NCBI GenBank assembly: GCA_001510575.1
Contig: LNGK01000002.1
Coordinates: 1,228,144-1,292,143, forward strand
Reading direction: 5' to 3'
Origin: Knoxdaviesia capensis
Lineage: Eukaryota > Ascomycota > Sordariomycetes > Microascales > Gondwanamycetaceae
Length of the DNA stretch: 64,000 nt
Part shown: piece by piece, positions 23,806 to 34,949 of the stretch
Layout of the letters: every line of letters starts with the position of its first letter
How positions within the stretch are numbered: the stretch's first letter is position 1
Position numbers and translations under genes: made by a program
Notes under the pieces: model-generated
Seen by the model: the letters and a program-made list of their open reading frames with translations, nothing else
The model's database searches: none
What the model was told of the DNA's origin: nothing

Positions 23806-25809
23806 TTACTTCTTGCGAGCCGCCTCCTTCTCCAACTTCCGCCGCTTCTCCCGCAGCTTCTGGTCGGCGCCATCCCGCTTGTTGTTGCTGTAGATCATCT
23901 GCTCGTACAGCTTGCGCTTCTTCTTGCTGAGCATGCCCTTGGCGCGCTCGATCTCTTCGGCCTCCTCCTGCGCGCGGCGCGCCAGCACCTTCTTGGCGTC
24001 ACGGCGCTCCTTGGTGCGTGCGTCGACGGCGGGAGCGGCAGCAGCCGACTTGACCGGCTTGCCACGCAGCTCGGCCTCGAGCTCACGCTGGCGCTGGGCA
24101 GCCACGTCGCCGTCTTCCTCCTCTTCCTCCTCGTCCTCTTCCTCGTCCGCGTCGGAGTCCTCATCGGCGCCAATGTTGTCGTCATCTTCAGAGAAGCCAT
24201 CAAAGCCTCCGTCCTCTTCATTCTCATCCTCGCCCTCGCCGTTGGTGATCGCCTTCATCTCCTCATCCTCGCTGTCTGACACCAGGGCTTCTTCCTCGGG
24301 CTGTTGCTCCTCGAGAGGAATGGTCGGGTCATAAGCGCCCGGCGCGCTCTGGACGAACGGACTCAAATGCGGCGGCAGCTGGGCTCCCGGCGCATACAGG
24401 TGCGGCTCCTTGAGCTCCTCGTCGTTGATGCAGTCCCACACCCACTGCGGCTGCACGTAGATGCGGCCGGGGACACGACCGCCCGACAGCTTCTGTGCCG
24501 TTTGGTTGTCCTCACCCTCAGCAGTAATGGCAGGAATCACGGGCGGCCGGTCGACAATCTGGTGGGTGATCGACGGGTCAGCCTCGTTGGTGGTGTAAGC
24601 ACCCTCGCCCAGGACCGAGTCCCAGCCTATCCGCTTGCATCCAAACGATCGCAGAATAAACTCGAGCGGCTGGCGAGGAGTCTCACGGGACAGGAAGACA
24701 GTCATCTTGGAGAAGAGAGTGGCGGGGTCTCCGCTGGTGTAAACGGGCTGGGGAAGAACATCTCCGCCAGCAACGGCCGGCTCAAACTTGTCGAGGGCCT
24801 GGGCGTTCTCATCGGTATCGGCCTCTTCAGCCGCACCGGTCGATGCCTCCTCGCTCGCCTCATCCTTCTTCAGGTCACGCACGAGTTTGTTGACGGCAGC
24901 CTGCACTTCCGGGTTCGGCTGTTCATCAACAGCCGGCACAGAGTCGCCAGCGGTGATCTGAGGCAGGTCGGAAGACGTCATCTTGCTCTCCAGAGTAAAG
25001 GCACCCAGTTCGCCGGCCTGGTTATCCTTGGAAACATCAAACTTGGGCGGGTACTTGAGACCCAGGGCGGTATACAGGCGGAAATTGACAAATCCCAGCA
25101 GCGTCAGGTAGAACTCGACAAACGTGCCCATGATCCGGAAATCAATATCGCCCACCACGCGCTGGTTGAACTTGTACGGAACCAGCCACAGAATATCCTC
25201 GCCCTGGATGGTGGCCTGGTAGTATATGCCCTTGATAGACAGGAACGACTTGCGCAGACTGCGAGACACAATCAGATAGTGCTGGAACTCGAGACACAGC
25301 CGCTCGCAGCGGGCAATGATCTTGGCCGGCACGTGTTCGGTGGCGGGGAGGTTTGCGAACAGGAAGAGCATGGACAGGCAGTCGTCGAGATCGCGCAGGG
25401 CGTCGACGAAGGTCGGGTAGCGCTCGCGGATGACATGGTTCAGGCTGAAGCGGGCCTTGCCGGTGCGTTCGGGGTGGGCGGCGCTGCCGTCGAGGCGTTT
25501 GGCACTGGTGACATCGCCGCGGCCGAGAGCCCGCGAGATCTTCTTCTCCAGCGCCTTCAGGTCGCGGAACTTCTGGATCAGCGGCTCGTGCAGCAGGTAC
25601 TGGATGTCCTTGGCGTAGTAGAAGGTGGTCGACGCCGTGGCCGACTTGTTCGCCTTCTTGCGGCTGCGAGGCTCGCGCGGGAAAATGCCCTTCCAGATGC
25701 AGAGTTTGCGGAAGTCGGCCAGACTGATCTGCAGCTTGCGGATGGCCTGGTTCCGCGTGATGTAGTTTTTGGCCGCTCCGGACTGACCGCGTTTCTTTTG
25801 TCGAGCCAT
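23806..25809 (-). CDS. nop7: Pescadillo homologue Nop7, 60S ribosome biogenesis
   Basis: A single exon of 667 residues starts at the ATG in MARQKKRGQSGAAKNYITRN. The frame stays open upstream but only this start gives the family N-terminus. The pescadillo N-terminal domain fills about 1-300 (KLQISLADFRKLCIWKGIFPRE; later YPTFVDALRDLDD). A BRCT domain spans about 360-470 and ends with the conserved WVWDC. An acidic Asp/Glu tract at about 515-590 and a Lys/Arg-rich coiled tail follow. Nop7 works with Erb1 and Ytm1 in the nucleolus to process 27S pre-rRNA (family knowledge). It is divergent from gab1, with 586 bases between start codons. Confidence 0.96.
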   Translation of the reverse strand: MARQKKRGQSGAAKNYITRNQAIRKLQISLADFRKLCIWKGIFPREPRSRKKANKSATASTTFYYAKDIQYLLHEPLIQKFRDLKALEKKISRALGRGDVTSAKRLDGSAAHPERTGKARFSLNHVIRERYPTFVDALRDLDDCLSMLFLFANLPATEHVPAKIIARCERLCLEFQHYLIVSRSLRKSFLSIKGIYYQATIQGEDILWLVPYKFNQRVVGDIDFRIMGTFVEFYLTLLGFVNFRLYTALGLKYPPKFDVSKDNQAGELGAFTLESKMTSSDLPQITAGDSVPAVDEQPNPEVQAAVNKLVRDLKKDEASEEASTGAAEEADTDENAQALDKFEPAVAGGDVLPQPVYTSGDPATLFSKMTVFLSRETPRQPLEFILRSFGCKRIGWDSVLGEGAYTTNEADPSITHQIVDRPPVIPAITAEGEDNQTAQKLSGGRVPGRIYVQPQWVWDCINDEELKEPHLYAPGAQLPPHLSPFVQSAPGAYDPTIPLEEQQPEEEALVSDSEDEEMKAITNGEGEDENEEDGGFDGFSEDDDNIGADEDSDADEEEDEEEEEEDGDVAAQRQRELEAELRGKPVKSAAAAPAVDARTKERRDAKKVLARRAQEEAEEIERAKGMLSKKKRKLYEQMIYSNNKRDGADQKLREKRRKLEKEAARKK

Positions 25810-26395
25810 TGTGTATGTGTGTGTGTGTTTTGGAGGGGCAAAAGAGAAGGTACTTGGGGGGAGAAGAAGGGTCTTCTTCAAAAGGTGGTGAGAAAAAGAG
25901 GTCGAGGATGAAGGCCAAAAAAAAAAAAAGAAGTCTCCTACACAAAAGAATTAAAGTGAAGAATTCATCCACCGAAACTTTTTTTTTAGTGGGGGCATTT
26001 TCTGCCGGTCTTTTCTGCCAATGTCCACCGCTCTCAATCGCTTCGCAAAGGCGGTGAAGAGAGTGGCCAGCTTATGTTACAGTGCACCTTCACTTTTGGC
26101 GCGACGTGTTCCTGATCCCTCGTTCAATGCTCCGGCCCCGAATCATCCTGTCTAACCTCCGCCCGGATCCCGACAATCTTGCTCCGGAAGTGCCTCCGCC
26201 GGATTTATTAACACCGCCGTTCATTTATTTTGACATTTAATTGCTGAATCACATCGGTCTCTTTCCACGTCCTCACCCACTATGTCTTGCTAGAGACACC
26301 CAGCTTTAACTGTCCCCTCCTCTCTCCCCGGCTTCCGAACCTCGCTCGACCTCCCCTCTTAACGACGACCGATCTGCCGCCTCAAACACATCGCT
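25810..26395. promoter_or_regulatory. Divergent promoter region nop7 / gab1
   Basis: 586 bases separate the two divergent start codons. A GT tract touches the nop7 start (25810-25830), and purine-rich sequence continues to about 25930. C/T-rich sequence leads into gab1 (26270-26390). No obvious TATA box or PAC-type (GATGAG) motif is visible. Confidence 0.55.
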
Positions 26396-27811
26396 ATGGG
26401 CGAGAAGCAAGCCGTGTACTTGGCTGCGGCCGCTGTTCGGCTATTACTATCAGTCGCCGTCCCTTCATTACCAAACCTCTTGACCGGCCGGGTTGAGATC
26501 TCCACTCCGGTGTCAAGCTTCAAACGCTGTATGCAACACCCCCCTCACCCAGTATCTCGGTTGTTATTTCTTGTATTGCTCAGAATCAAACTAACAACTT
26601 CTTCTCTCATGCATTTCAGTGCAAGAAGGACTCTTTCTCTACAACCACAACGTCTCTCCATACGACGGCGGCGTGTACCACCAAGCCCCGCTACTCCTCC
26701 CCCTATTCTCGCTTCTGCCTGACGCAAAGGCACTTCCGGTCTTCACATACATCCTCTTTACGCTTACCGACATCCTCAGCGCCGATGCACTGCTGAAGAT
26801 TGCCGACTCGGGCGAGGGCGGCTCGGCGAGGTTGTTCAAGTCCCCTCGTCGGGATAAGCGCTGGAGCGGGCTCATAATAGCAGCCATGTAAGTTGCATTG
26901 CATACCCCGGAGTTTTCTGCTTGCAACATCAACTAACCCTCGGTTGCTACAGCTTCCTCTTCAATCCTTTCACCGTGGCTGCCTGCATCGGTCGCTCGCC
27001 ATCGGTCTTCACCACCTGCGCCATCCTCCATGCGATCTCCAAAGCGATCGCCGGTGCTCCACTGTCGGCTGTGATCGCACTCTCGTTCGCTTCCTACTTG
27101 TCGATGTACCCGATCCTCCTCCTGCCGCCACTACTCCTACTCGCCTACGACCGTCAGGCCGAATCCCGCCGGATCGCTGCCCCTGCGCCGTTCATTGCGG
27201 TGACCGCCGGTGGCTTCACCATCATGACAGGGCTCCTCCTCGGCGCATCCTACCTCGTGAACAACAGCTCGTGGGACTTCCTGTGGAGCACCTACGGCGT
27301 GCAGCTGACACTGTCCGACCTAACGCCCAACATTGGTCTCTGGTGGTACTTCTTCATCGAGATGTTCGACTCGTTCCGCTCGTTCTTCCTCGCCGTGTTC
27401 TGGCTGCACCTCTCATCCTACGTGGCTGCGCTCTCGATCCGCCTGCGCTCCCAGCCACTGGTGGTGCTGGTCCTGCTCCTCGGCATCTTTGCCATCTTCA
27501 AGCCGTACCCGTCTATCGGTGACACCAGCTTGTTTCTGGCCCTGCTGCCGCTGTACCGCCACGTGTTCTCGCTTATGCGCTACTCGTTCCTCACATCCGC
27601 CATCATCATGTACGCCACCTTCCTTGGCCCGGCATTCTACCACCTGTGGATCTATGCCGGAAGCGGAAACGCCAACTTCTTCTATGCCATCACGCTCGTC
27701 TGGAGCCTGGGCCAGAGCCTGGTGGTGTCGGACCTGACTTTTGCGGTTCTTCGGGATGAGTGGGAGGTTCAGCGGCCTGAGATGGTGGGCAAGGATATTC
27801 GGCAAATTTGA
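26396..27811 (+). CDS. gab1: GPI transamidase subunit PIG-U / Gab1 (Cdc91)
   Basis: Three exons (26396-26528, 26620-26887, 26953-27811) encode 419 residues. Splicing across the first intron creates SFKRLQEGLFLY, and across the second IFLFNPFTV, both conserved in PIG-U. The motif SPYDGGVYHQAPLLLPLF in the first luminal loop is characteristic. The rest is a series of hydrophobic helices, as expected for a multi-pass ER membrane protein. PIG-U is a subunit of the complex that cuts the C-terminal signal of proteins and attaches the GPI anchor, needed for GPI cell-wall proteins in fungi. Total length is close to that of yeast Gab1 (394). Confidence 0.95.
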
Positions 27812-30047
27812 GGCATGGGATAGAGCATTGAAGCGATTGACCTGTAACTTTTTCTTTTCTTTTGTTAAGACGTTATCCGGTTCATGGGACCCTCTAACAG
27901 GGAGTCAGGGAAACACAAAATAATAAAAATGTATGAATTTCCGTAAAACTTGATTCCGGACTTGCATGAGAAGAATGTCTCGTTTCTTTGTGGTTGACTA
28001 CCGGCATTGTTGTCTCACATCACCAGACTGTCAGTGTGTCATACCCCAAACTTCATGAGTGGCATGCAAGCCCTCGGTCTCCCTTACAGCAGCCAAAATC
28101 TCGCATCTAGGCGACTTCACACCACCAGAGAACAATGTTAAGCCTTCATATTCACGATATCATGAGATGGGCACATGAGAATGCGCAAACACCGTGACGC
28201 ACTGACAGTTCAGAACAATACTAAGAAACGAGGACGTGATCTTTCCAGCCAAAGCAACAATCCAAATTGATCGAGTGCAAACTTATTAGAAATCTTGGAG
28301 TATGTTGAAGTCGGAGAAGCAGACAACTAGTTTTCACAGACAGGACTATGGTTAAGCACAAGTGCCTAAATGAACCGAGGGATACATGCAGTTGGGTCCT
28401 TACACCAACCCCAACCCTAAGTCAGCTCGGGAAGAAGTGGCGGCAAAATATCGGCCAACGGCGGCTCTCAACGCATTCGACTTCTGCGTTAAGCCTAAAG
28501 AGGAAAGGCGCCCCCGGTTAGCCGCATCAAAGCCAAAAAAAAAAAAAAACTGCAAGCCAGCCCCTTACCAATAAATTAATCTTTTTTTTTTGTTAACCGA
28601 TCCCGAATGCGAATACTTAAGGAAGAAAAATACGGAAGGGTCGACCGGAACACAGAGTTACATCCATCCTAGTTTTCCCCCTGCTGTTTTCTTAAAGCAT
28701 CTGCATATTGTGTGCGTTGTGAACTGGAAGGAAGGAAGTGCCAACTCAGCGTTCGTCCCATTGCTCCTGCATCTTCGTTTCGTTTTTTTATGCAGAACAA
28801 AGAACGAGAGAAGGAACAGTTTTCTCTATCTTATCTTATCGTCACCGCCAAACAACTGGAGGCAAGTGCTAAAAAGTGCCCTCTTCAGTGGCTCCTTCCC
28901 TGTCGTTCTTCACTCTAAACCCACATCACCAAAATCCCGTTCTGATAATTTCCCCCTCCTCTCTTTTCTTCCTCTTCTCCCATCTTGATCTTCTTCCTCT
29001 TTTCCTTCTTTTCTGCTGCATCTCTTTTGAGTGGCACACATACATTCGTCTCACCTCCAGTGGCTGGTGGTCGTCTGTGTTCTTTTCATCTGCTCTTCCT
29101 TCTGCCGTTGGGGGCTTCAATTCAACATTTTTTTGGCTGTGCGTGTTTGCTGGCTCTTTTCCCCGTTGCTACTCTACTCTGATCCTTATCTCTTTGGGTC
29201 TCCAAATCTGATCGTCTATTCTCCTTTAAATAGTTCGTGACTACAATCTCGTGATTGTGTCTTCATTGTGATATTTCAGTCTCATCTCCGCTTCCTATAC
29301 TCTCCTGCCTTATTTTCCCCCGTTGCGGCTTGTCCGAATACCTCGGATTATTCCCCCGAGCCCACCACCGTCTTCCGTCCACTCCCCGATCGACCGTGCG
29401 GGATTGACTGTGTGTGCCTGTGAGTGAGTGTGAGTGGCTGTCACACCGCCCTTCTGCAGCTGGTTCCGGAGTATCGGTCAGCACAACCCAGAAATTATCA
29501 CCTCCGACTCCGGCTTTCTGCTGTTCGGTGACAGCTTTGCAACGCCTGGTAAGTGAGTGTGAGACATGCGATTGTGGGGCTATATATACCTCGATTGCTT
29601 TTTTGTCGTGTTGCCTTTCCCCCTTTCCCCGGATTGCTGATCTCCAGTTGGAGGGGCTGGCCACAGTGACGTGATTACACAGTAAAGAAGCCTCTAGACG
29701 TCAAGGACTATTTATAGGCTTCCGTATATGACTCTGGCCGCGTGTCATAGTCAAAATTGAGCTCTCCATGGAACAAGATTGATAGGGCTATATCCCCGTG
29801 ATAGCCACGATCTGCGCCGACCATGCTATATCCACTTACATACTGCCCCTTCATACCATCTGAGACGGCATGATCTTATACTGACGACTCTGATTGCTCT
29901 ATAGTTCTTCCGTCTGAAAACGAGACAGAACCAGTCACCGTCATTGCTTCAACGCCACTCAACCCATTATCTCGCCCATTTTCCTCCCAAATGCCGACCC
30001 AGTATTAACTTCACCACCTTTTCAACTTCTTCAACCAACCACCCAAC
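27812..30047. other. 2.2 kb region upstream of HMG-CoA reductase
   Basis: The left part is the gab1 3' flank. An AACCCTAA motif sits near 28411. From about 28900 the + strand becomes C/T-rich, as in a long promoter/leader. A GTAAGTG at 29549 and a CTATAG ending near 29903 could bound a 5' UTR intron. No coding gene is visible. Confidence 0.45.
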
Positions 30048-33000
30048 ATGATATCCACATTGCTGCCCAATCGCTTTCGCGGCGAGCAGCCTTCATCCCA
30101 GGCCTCGAAGCCGTCGTGGATCAACCAGCGCATAACCCCCATTATCCGCCTTCTCTCCAGGCTCGCCTGCTCACACCCCATCCACACTGTTGTCATTGTG
30201 GCCATCCTTGCCAGCACCACATATATCGGCGTTCTCCAGGAGAGCTTGTTCAATGTCGACCATCCTTTCAGCAAGTCTGACTGGCCGGCCTTCCTTGACG
30301 GAAGTCGGACCATGAAGCTCGACCCCAAGACCGCCCACTGGGACTACGTCGACTACGACTCGTCAGTTGCCCAACCCGACACTAACCACCTGGCTCTCAT
30401 CACCCTCGTTTTCCCGTCCTCCGATGCCGCTCATGCCGCCCCTCTGGCCAACATGGTCCCCATTTCCGAGAACATCTCCGCCACGCCTTTGCCAGTCATG
30501 ACCGGATCCTCGTCTCCGCTTCTAACCTTTTCGGTGCCCTTGTCCCAAGGCCCATCGTTTGTGTCCAGCATCCAGGAGCTCCCTAGTGCCGCCGACGAGG
30601 AGGCCCAGATTACTGCCCATGGAAAGGAAACCCGCATGTGGATCATGAAGGCTGCTCGGGTTGACCCTCGCAGCAGCATCTTGCAGTGGGCCGTTAATGC
30701 CTGGTCCGACTTCACCGACCTCCTCAAGCACGCCGAGACTCTTGATATCGTCATCATGTTCCTGGGATACCTGGCCATGCATGTGACGTTTGTGTCCCTC
30801 TTTCTCTCCATGCGCCATATGGGCTCGAATTTCTGGCTGGCTACAACAACCTTGTTCTCATCGGTTTTCGCCTTCGTGTTCGGTCTTAGTGTCACCACAA
30901 AGCTGGGCGTGCCTATTAGCATGGTTCTCCTTTCCGAGGGGCTCCCCTTTCTTGTGGTGACCATTGGCTTTGAGAAGAACATTGTCCTGACCCGGGCGGT
31001 CTTGTCTCATGCTATCGAGCATCGTAAGCCTCAGGATGGCAAGTCCAAGTCTGGAGGTGCCTCCGCATCTGATGCCAACTTGCCAGCCAACACCATCCAG
31101 TATGCTGTCCAGGCTGCCATCAAGGAGAAGGGCTATGATATCATCCACGACTATGTGATTGAAATTGCCATTCTGGTGCTGGGAGCTGCCTCTGGTGTTC
31201 AGGGTGGTCTCCAGCAGTTCTGCTTCTTGGCTGCGTGGATCTTGTTCTTCGATTCCATTCTTCTGTTCACCTTCTACACCGCCATTCTCAGTATCAAGCT
31301 CGAGATCAACCGCATCAAGCGCCACTTTGATATGCGCAAGGCCCTGGAAGACGACGGAGTCAGCCGCCGTGTGGCCGAGAACGTGGCTCAGAGCAACGAC
31401 GACAAGGATACCGTATTTGGACAGAATGTCAAGAGCAGCAGTATCCCCAAGTTCAAGGTTTTCATGGTGTTGGGCTTTATCTTGGTCAACATTCTCAATC
31501 TGGTTGCCATTCCTTTCAGCGGATCGAGCCCTTCCCTTTCCAAGGTCACCGCATGGGCAAACAGCTTCCGCAGCCCGCTTAGCACGGTTCCTATCGACCC
31601 CTTTGCCGTTGCCGAGACTGCCCTGGAAAGCTTGCTTAAGACTGCTGCCCAGTCGGACCAGGCTCTGTATGTCACTGTGTTGCGCCCCATCAAATACGCT
31701 CTTGAGTTCCCCTCCGTTCACTACGCCCTCCCTTCACCTGGCAGTGTCCCTGACGGACTTCCCGACAACGATTCAGACTATAATGGCTATGGAGTTGGTG
31801 GTAGAGTTGTCGGCAGCCTGCTTACCAGCTTGGAGGACCCGGTCCTTTCCAAGTGGATTATTGTGGCTCTTGCCCTCAGTGTCGCTCTCAACGGTTACCT
31901 GTTCAACGCCGCCCGCTGGGGAATCAAGGACCCTAATCTTCCGGACTCGCGTATCGACCGCGAAGAGCTTGAGCGTGCGCAAAACTTCAACGATACTGCG
32001 TTGGCGTCGCTGCCCCTGGGCGAGTACATGCCCCCTTCGACTCGAAATGCTTCTGGCAAGCTGCCTGTGATGACCCCTGCGGCGACTGATGACGAAAGCG
32101 ATCCGTTTGCCGTGAAGGCGCTCAAGTCTGCTTCTGATGCTTCTGGTGCACCCCGCCCCGCCGCCGAACTGGAGGCTCTCATCAAGGCCGATCGCTGCAA
32201 TGAGATGACTGACGATGAGGTTATTCTGATGTCGATGAAGGGCAAGATCCCCGGATACAGCCTAGAGAAGAAGCTGAAGGATTTCACCCGCGCCGTCAAG
32301 ATCCGCCGTGGCATCATCTCGCGTACTAAGGTTACTGCCGCTCTCACCGGATCATTGGAACGGTCAAAATTGCCGTATGAGCAATACAACTGGGAGCGTG
32401 TTTTTGGAGCCTGCTGCGAGAACGTCATTGGATACTTGCCACTCCCCGTCGGAGTGGCTGGCCCTCTCGTGATTGATGGCCAAAGCTATTTCATCCCCAT
32501 GGCCACGACTGAAGGTGTGTTGGTCGCCAGTACCAGCCGTGGCTGCAAGGCTATCAACTCGGGAGGTGGTGCGGTGACAGTTCTTACCGGTGACGGCATG
32601 ACCCGTGGACCGTGCGTTACGTTTGAAACCCTGGAGCGCGCCGGAGCCGCGAAGCATTGGTTGGACTCGGATACCGGTATTGCTGTGATGCGAAAGGCGT
32701 TCAACTCGACGAGCAACTACGCTCGTTTGCAGTCCATGAAGTCGGTCCTTGCGGGTACCAACCTGTATATCCGCTTCAAGACCACCACTGGTGATGCCAT
32801 GGGAATGAATATGATTTCCAAGGGTGTTGAGCGGGCGCTGGATGTGATGCGGTCGGAGGCCGGCTTTGACGACATGGTGATTGTGTCGCTGTCCGGTAAC
32901 TACTGCACGGACAAGAAGGCGGCAGCCATTAACTGGATTGATGGTCGTGGCAAGAGCGTGGTAGCGGAGGCCATCATCCCGGGAGACATTGTGCAGTCCG

Positions 33001-33598
33001 TGCTGAAGACGGACGTCAACACACTGGTTGAGCTCAACACGAACAAGAACCTGATCGGTTCGGCCATGGCCGGATCGATTGGTGGCTTCAACGCCCACGC
33101 GGCGAACATTGTGGCTGCCATCTTCCTGGCCACTGGCCAGGATCCTGCGCAGGTTGTGGAGAGTGCGAACTGCATTACGATTATGCGGAAGTGAGTTTTT
33201 CCTCTTTTCTTCTCGTTCCTTTTTTGCCTGGACGCACACCCGAGAAGCCCCTCCTAACAACTTCTTTCTCTAGTATGAATGGGTCTCTCCAAATCACGGT
33301 GTCCATGCCGTCAATCGAGGTCGGTACCCTGGGTGGCGGTACCATTCTAGAACCCCAGACGGCCATGCTGGAGATGCTCGGTGTTCGTGGCCCCCACCCG
33401 ACAAACCCGGGCGAGAATGCTCGGCGTCTGGCGCGGATTATTGCCGCGGCTACGCTGGCGGCCGAGTTGTCGTTGTGCGGCGCACTGGCGGCCGGACATC
33501 TGGTCCGTGCCCATATGGCCCACAACCGGTCGGCACCGCCGACCCGAACCACCACGCCGGCGCCGGCCCACGGACTGGCCATGACCAGCCGGAGATAA
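30048..33598 (+). CDS. hmg1: HMG-CoA reductase (class I, membrane-anchored)
   Basis: Two exons (30048-33190 and 33274-33598) encode 1155 residues. It catalyses the NADPH-dependent reduction of HMG-CoA to mevalonate, the control step of ergosterol synthesis, at the ER. The N-terminal third has several membrane helices with a sterol-sensing domain at about 225-425 (starting LDIVIMFLGYLAMHVTF). A Ser/Pro linker follows. The catalytic domain starts near 720. Visible active-site elements are Glu in TTEGVLVAS (about 821), Lys in GRGKSVVAEA (about 968), Asp in GQDPAQ (about 1032) and the terminal His in GHLVRAHMAHNR (about 1127). TGDAMGMNM and GSIGGFNAHAAN are intact. The short intron splits the Asn codon of TIMRNMNG. 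The sterol-sensing domain predicts sterol-dependent regulation. Confidence 0.97.
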
Positions 33599-34376
33599 AC
33601 AAAGAAGAACCACAAAGCACTGCCGGTGTGCAAGGGGATGCGTGGGTGGGCGTTTGTCCGCTATCAGGATGAAGGAGCGGACTACCCAGAATCTTGAACG
33701 GATGTTCCTCACACCGACAGACGGACATGATCAGATGTCCAGATATATCCAAGGGAATGAATGATGGCCCAGTGGCACAGTATTCTCTCTTGTGACAGGT
33801 TTTCTGTTGTGTTGTTGTCTCTCATAACTATCATTTTCCTTCCTTTTTCTCTTCAGCCCTCTTACTATCACTATCACTCTCTCTCTCTCTCTCTCTCAAT
33901 CACTTTTAACCCTCCATAGCTTTTCATATTTCTTTCTATATTATTTCCCCCTTTTCTTTTTTTGGTGGCGGTAGCATTTTCGCTTACTGTTTGTTCTTGT
34001 CTCTATTCTTACCCGATAGATAGCATCCAAGTTTCACTGGGCGTATGATTTTTCTTCTGTCTTCTTTCTTGTTCCAGCATGGCTATGCTATGCATCTGCC
34101 CACTAACATAATTTCCATGACCTTCCCTATTCTTCCGTTTCTGTTTCAAGCTGTGAGACTTGTCCTATAGCTGGCGCGTTGGGGTTCGGCATGGAATGTG
34201 GTCTTAGCTGGAGTCAAGGGTTGATTTATGTTTTACAAAACGGAATGCATGCATGATGCGGTAGCAACGAGCAACTGTAGATAATATATTTTGAGTGTGC
34301 AACCTGGATCATGTGTGGGATGAGTTGGTCCTGAAGCTGTCGGGGGTGAACACACACACACTTGCACGCATACGGC
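33599..34376. other. 3' flank of HMG-CoA reductase up to the retrotransposon
   Basis: This probably holds the hmg1 3' UTR. A CT microsatellite and T-rich sequence follow to about 33970. The segment from 34200 to 34376 is ordinary unique sequence that borders the copia insertion. No gene is seen. Confidence 0.6.
33877..33897. repeat. (CT)n microsatellite
   Basis: Twenty-one bases of CT repeat downstream of HMG-CoA reductase. Confidence 0.9.
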
Positions 34377-34381
34377 CAGAC
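34377..34381. repeat. Target-site duplication, left copy (CAGAC)
   Basis: CAGAC directly precedes the left LTR, and the same five bases follow the right LTR at 40016-40020. Five base pairs is the normal duplication length for Ty1/copia integration. Confidence 0.85.
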
Positions 34382-34576
34382 TGTTATTGAACTGATGAGA
34401 AAAGTGGATAAGTTGATGGAAATGAACTTGATAATTGAGCATGTGCATAAAAAGTTAGATGTAGGAGGAAGAAATGAGCTAGACTAGAAATAGATAGAAG
34501 TCCAGCATTTATAGGCTAGCCAGAACCAGGCTTCAGCCCAGGTCACGTGATCCACGCATTTCCATCCTTCCTCACA
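34382..34576 (-). repeat. 3' LTR of the copia element, barely mutated
   Basis: 195 bases, identical in length to the other LTR. It differs at 18 positions. At 17 of them this copy keeps G or C where the other has A or T, and 16 of those are at CpA/TpG. It contains a TCACGTGA E-box at 34543-34550. Confidence 0.9.
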
Positions 34577-34586
34577 CGCCCCTCGG
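34577..34586 (-). other. Polypurine tract next to the 3' LTR
   Basis: On the minus strand CCGAGGGGCG lies directly before the 3' LTR, where plus-strand DNA synthesis is primed. The 12-mer ACGCCCCTCGGA (+ strand, 34576-34587) recurs 41 bases further in at 34617-34628, so the tract is duplicated. Confidence 0.6.
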
Positions 34587-34949
34587 ACGTAAATACGTTT
34601 AATATAGGCTCGATATACGCCCCTCGGAATAAATAATATAGGAATACTATTATTAGGAGAGAAAAAAAAAGCTTTAGTAGAAGAAGAAAATCTTTATTAA
34701 AAAAAAACTTTAGTATAGGAAGCGTAAGAAAAGAAAATATATTAAAACTTAAAAACCTTTAGAACGAATAGGAATAGGAAGGAAAAAAACTATATTTCAT
34801 TTCATGAGAGCACTTCGGAATCGATTATAAAGCTAAAAACTAAGTAGCTTAGTTAAGATATTAGCTATTTATTCCGTATTTAGAACGTATTTAATAGATA
34901 AAAACTTAGAACGTACGGATTCCCGAATTAAATGAAATTTCGGGTATAT

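Noticed and set aside
24304..25911. 535-codon open frame on the + strand opposite nop7
   Set aside because: It is a mirror of the G/C-ending codons of nop7. It has no domain, and the pescadillo frame is unambiguous.
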